From assembly GCA_002422225.1 (NCBI GenBank), contig DITX01000045.1, positions 1 through 20,413 of the forward strand: 20,413 nt of DNA, read 5' to 3'. Of the stretch, positions 1 to 6,989 are shown piece after piece. Positions within the stretch are counted from its first letter, which is position 1. The number at the start of each line of letters is the position of its first letter. Source of the DNA: Gammaproteobacteria bacterium UBA6173 (GTDB lineage Bacteria; Pseudomonadota; Gammaproteobacteria; Pseudomonadales; Pseudohongiellaceae). The translations under genes were made by a program, and so were the position numbers. The notes below the pieces were generated by a model. That model saw nothing but the letters and a program-made list of their open reading frames with translations, was not told the DNA's origin and did not search any database.

Positions 1-261
1 GGCTGTGCAGTCTCCGCCGCCCACAGGGTCCTCAACGCCAGCGGTCAAATGCGTTGACGGACACGGCAGCCGACCGTAGGTTTGTGCATAACCGTACAGC
101 GCTTCTTCGATGAGTTTCATTTGCGCTTTGGCGTCAGTGCGGCGTGTACTTTCAGTGCTTTGGCCAAGGGCCGCCAGTAATCCGCCCAGAATCAGGCCCA
201 TGATCAGCAGCACAATCGACATTTCGATCAGCGTGAAACCAGCATTCTTGTTCGATTTCAT
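1..261 (-). CDS. type IV prepilin, 3' part beyond window edge
   Basis: N-terminal 87 codons of a type IV pilin; the gene runs off the left edge. The ATG at 261-259 follows an AAGGAG ribosome site at good spacing, 22 bases after the stop of the upstream pseudopilin gene. The protein starts with a short basic leader (MKSNKNAG) followed by FTLIEMSIVLLIMGLILGG. This is the textbook prepilin peptidase site: cleavage after Gly8, N-methylated Phe+1, Glu+5, then a hydrophobic alpha-1 helix that anchors the subunit in the inner membrane and packs in the fibre core. After the helix comes a GRLPCPS motif, also seen as GRLPCP in the neighbouring pseudopilin. It would be a major or minor subunit of the MSHA-like pilus; which one cannot be told from the fragment. 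Confidence 0.9.
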   Translation of the reverse strand, partial: MKSNKNAGFTLIEMSIVLLIMGLILGGLLAALGQSTESTRRTDAKAQMKLIEEALYGYAQTYGRLPCPSTHLTAGVEDPVGGGDCTA

Positions 262-283
262 AATCTACTCCTTGCTGCGGCGG

Positions 284-1192
284 TTAACAGCGATTGACGT
301 CTCTTTCGATCACATCTGATCCAAATTCGATTGTGAATAAAATCTGACATCCTTGAAATTGCATACTTGCTTTGTCATCTGCTAGCCAACTGTAGGTGGC
401 GGTAGTGTGCCATTGATTGAATTCAAGCCAGCCCGCATCAGCGACAATCGCCGCTTCAAACGCCACTTGATCTGAGGGGTAACTATTGCCATTGGCAACA
501 AACCCGGCATCAAGCACCCGCTTAATATCCATCACAACTTTAGGTGTCATCACTGACATCAATTCCAGACGACGGATGGTGACAATGCGGTCATTCATCG
601 CAGCTGGCCCGGCCGGGAGGGTACTGACAAAATTTGTGCCGACAGCATTACTGTCTTCCAGATAATTGGTTGCGACATTGTTCGACCGTGTCTGACCGGC
701 CAATACCGGCCCAGCATCAATGATCACAGCAACAATGTCATTAGTAGCATCCAGCGTAAGTTGACCATTGCTATTGGCGTTAAGAATCTGCGCGGGATTC
801 ATTTTGTAGGCAGGGCTGACGGCATACCAGAACTGCTGGTCGGTACCCGCGGCGATGGGACTGATTACAAAAGTGCTAGGAGCAGTCAGCGTTACTATTG
901 CAGGCAAGCGCCCCGGGGTGTTGGCTGCGCAGGGTGAATTGGGCCCACCATCATTATCCGTATCCGGACAAGGCAATCGCCCCGGCCCCATGTTGTATAA
1001 GTCTGGAACGGACAATGCAAATGCAATCAGCGCCTGCTTGGCGTCTGCGAGTTGATTGTTACGGTTTAAATCGCGGGTTACGCCTCTGGCGTTGAGTGCA
1101 GATATCAGTACCGATGCCGCTACTGCAAACAGCACCAGAAAGAACGCAATCAATACCACACCTTGTTGGCGCCCTGTGCGAGGATAGCTCAC
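284..1192 (-). CDS. GspK/PilX-like pseudopilin (minor pilin)
   Basis: 302-residue protein with a pilin-like N-terminus: a basic leader ending in Gly11, then VVLIAFFLVLFAVAASVLIS as the membrane helix. The position of the usual Glu5 is Ala, as in GspK/PilX-type subunits, which sit at the fibre tip and do not need to neutralise the amino terminus of a previous subunit. A GPGRLPCPDTD segment follows, shared in part with the next pilin. The GTG start (1192-1190) overlaps the mshK-like stop by four bases (GTGA), and a GGAG lies eight bases upstream, so the two are translationally coupled. The role as minor or tip pilin of the MSHA-like apparatus is inferred from the N-terminus and context. The globular part is not recognised and could equally belong to an MshP/MshO-type subunit. 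Confidence 0.75.
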   Translation of the reverse strand: MSYPRTGRQQGVVLIAFFLVLFAVAASVLISALNARGVTRDLNRNNQLADAKQALIAFALSVPDLYNMGPGRLPCPDTDNDGGPNSPCAANTPGRLPAIVTLTAPSTFVISPIAAGTDQQFWYAVSPAYKMNPAQILNANSNGQLTLDATNDIVAVIIDAGPVLAGQTRSNNVATNYLEDSNAVGTNFVSTLPAGPAAMNDRIVTIRRLELMSVMTPKVVMDIKRVLDAGFVANGNSYPSDQVAFEAAIVADAGWLEFNQWHTTATYSWLADDKASMQFQGCQILFTIEFGSDVIERDVNRC

Positions 1193-1794
1193 TCCATGTA
1201 CTCCATAATCAAGCGTAAGGTCGCAAGAACTGCAGTTTCGTTTGCAGGCGCCTGCATGCCCGGATCAAGGGCGGAGTCAGGTGATGGCTCACTGTCTGAG
1301 GCGGCAGGAACGGCATCAACCGAGGGCGGAAATATATTAGAAATCACCCCCGAAGCCAGATGAAAGCGCTGCCCCGGCAGCACTAAAAACGATGAGTTGC
1401 CGCTGGATATCTGCAAAGCCGTGACGTGACCGTGTTGCACCAATGTTATACCGGGTGGCAAGGATTGCTCATTAACAGCCTCATCGTTAAGCCACAGAGC
1501 GTGACTGCCGTTGCCACGAGCCACACTGCCGCCAAAACGCAGCTCAATATTATCCGGTGGTGGTAGTCTGATGGTGTTTTCCGGTTCTATGTAAATGGTG
1601 TCCGGACGGACTTCTTCAGCGGGCGCCTGCTCAAGATCCCCGCGCCAGCGCATTTGATCAAGTAGCTGTCGTTCGGCGGGTGTGCTGAACAGGCGGCCTG
1701 GCAATTGTGTTTGCGCAGCAACCTGGTTAATGTTGCCTGCCAAGACAACCATCAACCCCAAAAAATGAATAAATTGCAGGAAGATCGCGTTCAT
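1189..1794 (-). CDS. mshK: MshK-like periplasmic pilus assembly protein (PilP-like)
   Basis: 201 residues from the ATG at 1794, chosen because it overlaps the preceding stop by one base (TGATG) and has a GGAAGAA ribosome site; an in-frame upstream TTG would overlap the preceding gene by 46 bases. The N-terminus is a Sec signal peptide with likely cleavage after VAA (about residue 27). The mature part has a proline-rich stretch, then a small beta-rich region ending near SFLVLPGQRF, and an Ala/Pro/Ser-rich tail. Position after PilO-like MshJ, size and topology fit the role filled by PilP or GspC: a periplasmic link between the inner-membrane complex and the secretin. Sequence conservation in this family is poor, so the name rests mainly on gene order. 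It is longer than the Vibrio MshK I recall (about 100 residues). Confidence 0.6.
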   Translation of the reverse strand: MNAIFLQFIHFLGLMVVLAGNINQVAAQTQLPGRLFSTPAERQLLDQMRWRGDLEQAPAEEVRPDTIYIEPENTIRLPPPDNIELRFGGSVARGNGSHALWLNDEAVNEQSLPPGITLVQHGHVTALQISSGNSSFLVLPGQRFHLASGVISNIFPPSVDAVPAASDSEPSPDSALDPGMQAPANETAVLATLRLIMEYME

Positions 1795-2432
1795 CAGAAT
1801 TCTTCCGGTGTTGGCGGTATTAATGCTAGGTTGTACCAAAGTAATTCGCAGCTCGACTCAAGATTTTCCGTCACGCTGCTAAATGGTTCTCCGACACTTC
1901 CCATGGATTTTATCAGGCATCGCTTGGGCTGCAACAGACCAGGAAACATCAGCATGGCGTCCAGCACCTGTAGCAGATCGCCTTCATGCAACAACGCCAT
2001 GACAAGACTAACGGGTGCGGCTCTTAGAAAAACGGGGTCGCCGGGCAGGGGATCTTCAGGCGGATAACTGACCGCCACTTCGCTGGATTCGCGAATCTGG
2101 ATGTTAATGGGGTAAAGTCTGGAACGTTGCCTGAGCGACGACAATTGCTCTATCAGCTGCAAACGATTGCCGTCCCCAATGACACCTCTCGCAACCATTT
2201 GCTGATAACGGTCGATGTACCGCACAACCGTGGATTCTTCCTGTTCAATTTGTTCGATGGAACTGGACACTTGTTGGTAACTGGCTTGGGCGCTGCGCAG
2301 CGCACTGGCACTGGACTGCTGGTATGACGTCGCTGTTTGATAAGCAGCAATGCTCAGTGATAACACCACTAAAAAAATGATCAACGTCGGTCTCAACAGC
2401 AGCAGATCTTGTTTGGGTAGCGGAAGCTTCAT
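1794..2432 (-). CDS. mshJ: MshJ-like inner-membrane pilus protein (PilO-like)
   Basis: 212 residues. A short cytoplasmic N-terminus is followed by one transmembrane helix (about 14-32, TLIIFLVVLSLSIAAY), a Gln/Ser/Glu-rich coiled coil (about 35-75), and a small periplasmic alpha/beta domain. This is the PilO/GspM/MshJ layout: a bitopic protein that dimerises with the PilN-like partner and helps connect the platform to the secretin. The ATG overlaps the mshI-like stop by four bases (ATGA), as is usual for these partner genes, and the gene ends in a TGATG overlap with the next gene. Family assignment comes from topology, length (about that of Vibrio MshJ) and position rather than from a catalytic motif. 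Confidence 0.7.
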   Translation of the reverse strand: MKLPLPKQDLLLLRPTLIIFLVVLSLSIAAYQTATSYQQSSASALRSAQASYQQVSSSIEQIEQEESTVVRYIDRYQQMVARGVIGDGNRLQLIEQLSSLRQRSRLYPINIQIRESSEVAVSYPPEDPLPGDPVFLRAAPVSLVMALLHEGDLLQVLDAMLMFPGLLQPKRCLIKSMGSVGEPFSSVTENLESSCELLWYNLALIPPTPEEF

Positions 2433-4030
2433 GGTGTTACCCCTTCCTGCTGCGCAGCCAGCTCTTCTGCACTTTGCGGACGGATCAATATTTCCAGTAC
2501 AAAACTGGCCGCCACCGGTTGATCATCCAGGCTTAACTCCAGTGCACTCACTGCCGACATATCTAAAGGCATGTTGACTGGTGTGACAACGCCGCCGGTC
2601 TGGGCTTCCAAGGCATGCATCAGATCCTGAACCTGCTCATGGGCTTCGCGAATGCTGAAAGTTTCTAGCACATTGCCCTCCAGTTTCACTTTCAGCTGCA
2701 TGAGATTGTCCAGGGAGGCCTGCATAAAACTTTGAGAATCATTCATTTCCGGATAAGCGCCCAGTGTCTGCTCTTCAAGCACCCATTCCAGATTGCTCAG
2801 GCGAATACTTGGTGAGGCGCTGATCGCCCGACTTACGTTAGACAACAGTTCGCGCGGGTTATAAATCTCCGGCACTAACTTGTCGTAGGTTTGCACAATC
2901 AGTGCCATGGAATTAGAAGGGACGGGAGTTTCCGGAAAATTTTCGCGCAGTGTTTCATAGTTACTTAACAAGGGCTGGGTTTGCTGTTGCAAACGCGTTG
3001 CTTGTTCACTGTTGTCCAGTGCAGTCATCAGTGTTGGTGTAGTTAACAACACAGATGCGACTATCGCGGTGATACTGCTTGCTACAAGGACTTTTTTTAT
3101 GATGTTGATCACATGGTAGCGGCGATCGAGTGCAGGACCATAGGTGTTTACGATGGATCCTGTTTTTAAGCCGCGCGCCAACACGGGCAACAAACAGCCA
3201 GCCGTATCGGTACCTTTGATCTCAACAAGGTCGTGGCCTTTCAGATTGAAGGTGTCTTGATAAACAAAGTGCATCAGGTCGCTGATGCGAGCCTCAGGCA
3301 TGACGGTATCGGGGTAGTGCCTGAAAATACGGGTTTCCAGCACCAGATCGTAAGGCACCAGTTTGACCCGCTCAAGGTATTTGCGTGTCTGTATAGACTG
3401 TTCTTCGATCAACAAGTTGATAGCGTCTTCAGACCCGGGTCGATTGGGCACCAGGCGGCTGAACAATACCTTGCCTTTATGCAAGTAGGTTTGTCGAATG
3501 CCCGACAAAGGTTCAACGTTGATCAGCAGCAAATGCTCATGTTTTTGCAAGCCTTCGTGCTTGGCAAGATACTCCATCAGGTACGATGCAGACGTCAGTG
3601 CTCTGATCGCAATTTTCGCGGCCAGCACTGGCTGAAGCCAGTAGGTCAGCAGTTCCGGCTTGGTCAATGCACTGAATAACACATTATCGTCACGCCGCCC
3701 GGTGCGTTCGCGGCCAAGGATGCGCCAGATCCGGTAAGGCGTATTGCGAAACATCATCATCTGTTTGCGTTTGAGCATTTCCGTTCGATCTTTGCCTTGT
3801 ACGTGGGCGACACTTTCAAGGCGGAAATCTTCTTCGATAAAATCCGCCACTACCGTCAATGACGACTCAGTGTCCAGATTCAACAGATTGGTAAATTCTT
3901 GCAGGTCAGCTGGATTGCTGGCAAACCGCGCGAGCAATTGCAGGTGGCGTCGGTCCCATGCAAACAGCGACGCCTTATCGTTCTGGATAAGGAGTACGCG
4001 CGAGATGGATGTCTTTTTTATGCCTGCCAT
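2429..4030 (-). CDS. mshI: MshI-like protein, PilM-PilN (GspL-like) fusion
   Basis: 533 residues. The N-terminal ~305 residues look like a cytoplasmic PilM/GspL-type actin-like fold without clear ATP-binding motifs. A single transmembrane helix (about 313-337, VLVASSITAIVASVLLTTP) follows, then a periplasmic PilN-like part with coiled coil and a small alpha/beta domain. The protein would bind the assembly ATPase on the cytoplasmic side and the PilO-like MshJ in the periplasm, as GspL does in type II secretion and PilM+PilN do in type IVa pili. It starts at ATG 4030, 36 bases after the mshG stop, with CAGGT as a modest ribosome site, and overlaps mshJ by four bases. The name follows the MSHA locus convention; similarity is mainly architectural. 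Confidence 0.7.
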   Translation of the reverse strand: MAGIKKTSISRVLLIQNDKASLFAWDRRHLQLLARFASNPADLQEFTNLLNLDTESSLTVVADFIEEDFRLESVAHVQGKDRTEMLKRKQMMMFRNTPYRIWRILGRERTGRRDDNVLFSALTKPELLTYWLQPVLAAKIAIRALTSASYLMEYLAKHEGLQKHEHLLLINVEPLSGIRQTYLHKGKVLFSRLVPNRPGSEDAINLLIEEQSIQTRKYLERVKLVPYDLVLETRIFRHYPDTVMPEARISDLMHFVYQDTFNLKGHDLVEIKGTDTAGCLLPVLARGLKTGSIVNTYGPALDRRYHVINIIKKVLVASSITAIVASVLLTTPTLMTALDNSEQATRLQQQTQPLLSNYETLRENFPETPVPSNSMALIVQTYDKLVPEIYNPRELLSNVSRAISASPSIRLSNLEWVLEEQTLGAYPEMNDSQSFMQASLDNLMQLKVKLEGNVLETFSIREAHEQVQDLMHALEAQTGGVVTPVNMPLDMSAVSALELSLDDQPVAASFVLEILIRPQSAEELAAQQEGVTP

Positions 4031-4045
4031 ATTGACCTGTGTCAG

Positions 4046-4068
4046 CTGCTCACCTGAGCAGGTTTTTT
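4046..4068 (+). terminator. plus-strand terminator-like hairpin in the mshG-mshI gap
   Basis: CTGCTCA (4046-4052), CC, TGAGCAG (4055-4061) form a perfect 7-base inverted repeat followed on the plus strand by G and six T. It therefore reads as a rho-independent terminator only against antisense transcription. On the coding (minus) strand the A run precedes the hairpin. The T run overlaps the mshG stop codon (4067-4069). Confidence 0.4.
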
Positions 4069-5272
4069 AAAACTGAACACTGGCGATCGTGTTGTAGATA
4101 GGACCTAACACCGACAACATTACCCAGCCTAGCAGTAAGCCTAGAACGGCAGTCATGATCGGTTGTATCAAGGATTGCACCTGATCGATGGACTCTTTGA
4201 TATCGCGATCATAAAAATAACTGATATTCAGCAGTGCCTTATCAAGCTCACCGGTGGTTTCGCCAATCTTCAGCATCCGAATCACCAGCGGTGGGAATAG
4301 CCCGGTATTTTCAAAGCTGCGTGCAATCGGATCACCTTCCTGAATATCCTGGCGCGCGTCCGCCATGGCTTGACGCACGACAGTGTTATCCACAACCCCT
4401 TCAGCAATTTCAAGGCAACGCAATACCGGTATGCCTGCCGAGTACATCATGGCAAAAAAATTGGCAAACCGGGAGAGAATGATTTTTTGCAATACCGGGC
4501 CGACTTTCCAGCTTTTTAATTTGAATTTGTCTGCATAAAAACGCGCTTGTTCGTTTTTTTGTATGAGCGTTTTGAGCGAGTAATAAGTCGCAAGTGGCAC
4601 GGAAATAACCACATACCAATAGTTCACCAAAAAGTCAGATGTGGCAATCAAGGCGCGGGTATGAATGGGCAGTTCTTCACCCATACTCAAGATAAAACTG
4701 ACCAGTTGCGGTACCAGATAAACCATCAAAAAGCCGGTCACTGCCAATACAACGCCGCCCACGATCATGGGCGTAGTTAACAGCTTTTTGGTACTGGTTT
4801 GCAGTTCATCCTGCCATTTGATGGTCCTCATCAGCGAGTCAAACACCTTGGCTAACTCACCGCTGGCCTCACCGGCGCGGATCAGATTCACAAACAGCAC
4901 ATCAAAAATTTTCGGGTGTTCTGCTAATGCATCTGACAAGCTTTTCCCCGCCTGAATTTCATCAACCAAGTTTGAGATGACTTCCCGGAAACGTGGATGC
5001 TCCATGCTGTCGCGCAAGTCAGACAGACCTTCCAGCAGGGGTACGCCCGCGCGCGTCAGCTGCTCCATATTAAAACAAAAATTGATCAGATCGGGTTTGG
5101 TGATTTTTTTCTGGCCAAGACCCGAGCTGCTTTCTACAGTCTCACTGTAGGTCACTAGATCCAGTTTCATGCGACCTAGCCGTTGCTCAAGATCAATTTC
5201 GTTGGCTGCGTCCAGATTGCCGGTTCGCATTTTACCAAGTTGGTTCATTGCCTTGTATTTATACAGTGGCAT
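4067..5272 (-). CDS. mshG: MSHA-type pilus inner-membrane platform protein MshG
   Basis: 401 residues, the usual length of the GspF/PilC family. Two homologous F domains are visible (about 57-189 and 260-393), each with the FxxxxxxLxxAGxPLLxxL-type start (NFCFNMEQLTRAGVPLLEGL; NFFAMMYSAGIPVLRCLEI) and a GExxGEL motif (RAGEASGEL, KIGETTGEL). Transmembrane helices lie near 166-190, 214-236 and 371-396. The protein is the polytopic platform on which the MshE ATPase acts to add pilin subunits. The ATG at 5272 lies seven bases after the mshE stop, so the two are certainly in one transcript. Recognition as GspF/PilC family is firm; the msh name follows from the locus. Confidence 0.93.
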   Translation of the reverse strand: MPLYKYKAMNQLGKMRTGNLDAANEIDLEQRLGRMKLDLVTYSETVESSSGLGQKKITKPDLINFCFNMEQLTRAGVPLLEGLSDLRDSMEHPRFREVISNLVDEIQAGKSLSDALAEHPKIFDVLFVNLIRAGEASGELAKVFDSLMRTIKWQDELQTSTKKLLTTPMIVGGVVLAVTGFLMVYLVPQLVSFILSMGEELPIHTRALIATSDFLVNYWYVVISVPLATYYSLKTLIQKNEQARFYADKFKLKSWKVGPVLQKIILSRFANFFAMMYSAGIPVLRCLEIAEGVVDNTVVRQAMADARQDIQEGDPIARSFENTGLFPPLVIRMLKIGETTGELDKALLNISYFYDRDIKESIDQVQSLIQPIMTAVLGLLLGWVMLSVLGPIYNTIASVQF

Positions 5273-5279
5273 CTGATGG

Positions 5280-6989
5280 TTACCCGCTTATCCGGTCGGT
5301 GAGGTCAACAACCCTGCTGATTTCTTCCAGGCTGGTGGTGCCGTCGAGTACACGGCGGCAGGCGTCCATGGCAAGTGGCCGAAAACCTTGGCTCAAGGCT
5401 TGCTTGCGCATTTCCTGCATACCTGCGCGTCTCGCTATCAGCTCGTCCAACTCACTGTTAATTTTTAAGATCTCAATGACTGAGGTTCGGCCTTTGTAAC
5501 CTTGATGCTCACACGTCGTGCAACCTGTCGCCGCATAAATCTGCACGTCAGATGTGTTATCTGGGATGCCCAGTAATACTTTTTCCAGGTCACTGGCCAT
5601 GTGTGGTGCTTTGCAAGCATTACATAAACGTCTGACTAGGCGCTGGGCGATCACACCAATCAGGTTGCCGGCGATGACATCGGGTAGTACACCAATGTCA
5701 AGCAGGCGAGGCAACGCGCCAATTGCGGAGTTGGTATGCAGAGTAGAGAATACCTGGTGACCCGTCATGGCTGCACGTAATGCCATTTCAGCAGTAATGT
5801 GGTCACGTATCTCACCGATCAGAATCACGTCAGGGTCTTGCCGCATCATGGATCGTATACCTTCACCAAAACCCATTTTGACGGATTCATTGACGGAGGA
5901 TTGTCGGATCATCGGCATGGGGTATTCCACCGGGTCCTCCATGGTCATGATGTTAACGCCTTCGGTATTAATATCATTCAGAATGGAATAAAGCGTGGTG
6001 GTTTTACCGCTACCGGTAGGGCCTGTCACCAGAATAATGCCTTCAGGGCGCGCAAGCATCAGACGGAGCAAGTCGAGGTTTTCGTCGGTAAGGCCGAGTT
6101 TATCCAGCGGTACAATGCCTTTTTGGCGATCAAGAATACGCAGTACAAAGTTTTCGCCCCAGCTGGTTGGCTGTGCCGCAGCCCGGAAGTCTATCTGGCG
6201 GCCGACCAATGACAGGGAGATACGGCCGTCCTGAGGCGCGCGCGACTCCGCAATGTTCATGTTGCTGATGACTTTCAGGCGGACAACCATCGCCTGCCAA
6301 TAGCTTTTATGCAGGCTGCGAATCTGCCGGAGCACGCCATCGATACGGTAACGTATGCGCAGGAAGGCTTCCTCTGGCTCAAAGTGCACATCCGAGGCGC
6401 CGCGCTGAACAGCGTCCGCCAGCAAGGCATCGATCAACCTGACCATGGGGTGACTGTATTCATCGTCATTGCCTTGTATGCTTTCAAAATCGATTTCGCC
6501 GGTTTCAATCTCTTTGAGAATGCCGTCAATAGACAGATCAAAACCGTAGAACTGCTCAATGATGCGGATAATGTCGGCTTCGCTGCCTAGCACAGGCGCG
6601 ATGTTCAGATCACCGCCGTTAATCGACAGAATCTGATCCAGCGCCACAATGTTGAAGGTGTCGGCCATCGCCAGGGTCAGCGTGTGGGTGCTCTTGTCAT
6701 ACGACAGTGGCAACACGGTATAGCGACGGGCAATTTCCTGCGGTACAAATTTGATTGAGTCCGCATTCAGTAGCAGGTTGGTGAGATCAACACTTTTCTG
6801 CCCGGTGTTTTCGCTGAGTGCATCGCGGACAATGGAATCGGTCACGAATCCCAGGGAAATCAATGTCGAGCCAAGTGGCTTTTTGGAGGTTTTTAACTCA
6901 AGCAGCGCAATACTCAACTGGTCCGGCGTGATGGCTCCGCGCGCCAGTAGTACCTCACCCAGTTTTCGTTTTACCGGTGCTTCGCTCAT
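5280..6989 (-). CDS. mshE: MSHA-type pilus assembly ATPase MshE
   Basis: 569 residues, typical for MshE/PilB/GspE hexameric ATPases that drive pilus extension from the cytoplasmic face. The Walker A motif GPTGSGKTT is at 323-331, Walker B DPDVILIGEIRD at about 385-396, the His box HQVFSTLHTN at 411-420, and a zinc-binding tetracysteine is CNAC (456-459) plus CTTC (490-493). The N-terminus carries two tandem LG-x2-L-x3-G-type elements (KLGEVLLARGAITPDQL and PLGSTLISLGFVTDSIV). These match the layout of the MshEN c-di-GMP-binding domain described for Vibrio MshE, so control by c-di-GMP is likely but is inferred. The first motif has Lys where Arg is usual, directly after an Arg. The ATG overlaps the mshN stop by four bases (ATGA). 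Confidence 0.95.
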   Translation of the reverse strand: MSEAPVKRKLGEVLLARGAITPDQLSIALLELKTSKKPLGSTLISLGFVTDSIVRDALSENTGQKSVDLTNLLLNADSIKFVPQEIARRYTVLPLSYDKSTHTLTLAMADTFNIVALDQILSINGGDLNIAPVLGSEADIIRIIEQFYGFDLSIDGILKEIETGEIDFESIQGNDDEYSHPMVRLIDALLADAVQRGASDVHFEPEEAFLRIRYRIDGVLRQIRSLHKSYWQAMVVRLKVISNMNIAESRAPQDGRISLSLVGRQIDFRAAAQPTSWGENFVLRILDRQKGIVPLDKLGLTDENLDLLRLMLARPEGIILVTGPTGSGKTTTLYSILNDINTEGVNIMTMEDPVEYPMPMIRQSSVNESVKMGFGEGIRSMMRQDPDVILIGEIRDHITAEMALRAAMTGHQVFSTLHTNSAIGALPRLLDIGVLPDVIAGNLIGVIAQRLVRRLCNACKAPHMASDLEKVLLGIPDNTSDVQIYAATGCTTCEHQGYKGRTSVIEILKINSELDELIARRAGMQEMRKQALSQGFRPLAMDACRRVLDGTTSLEEISRVVDLTDRISG

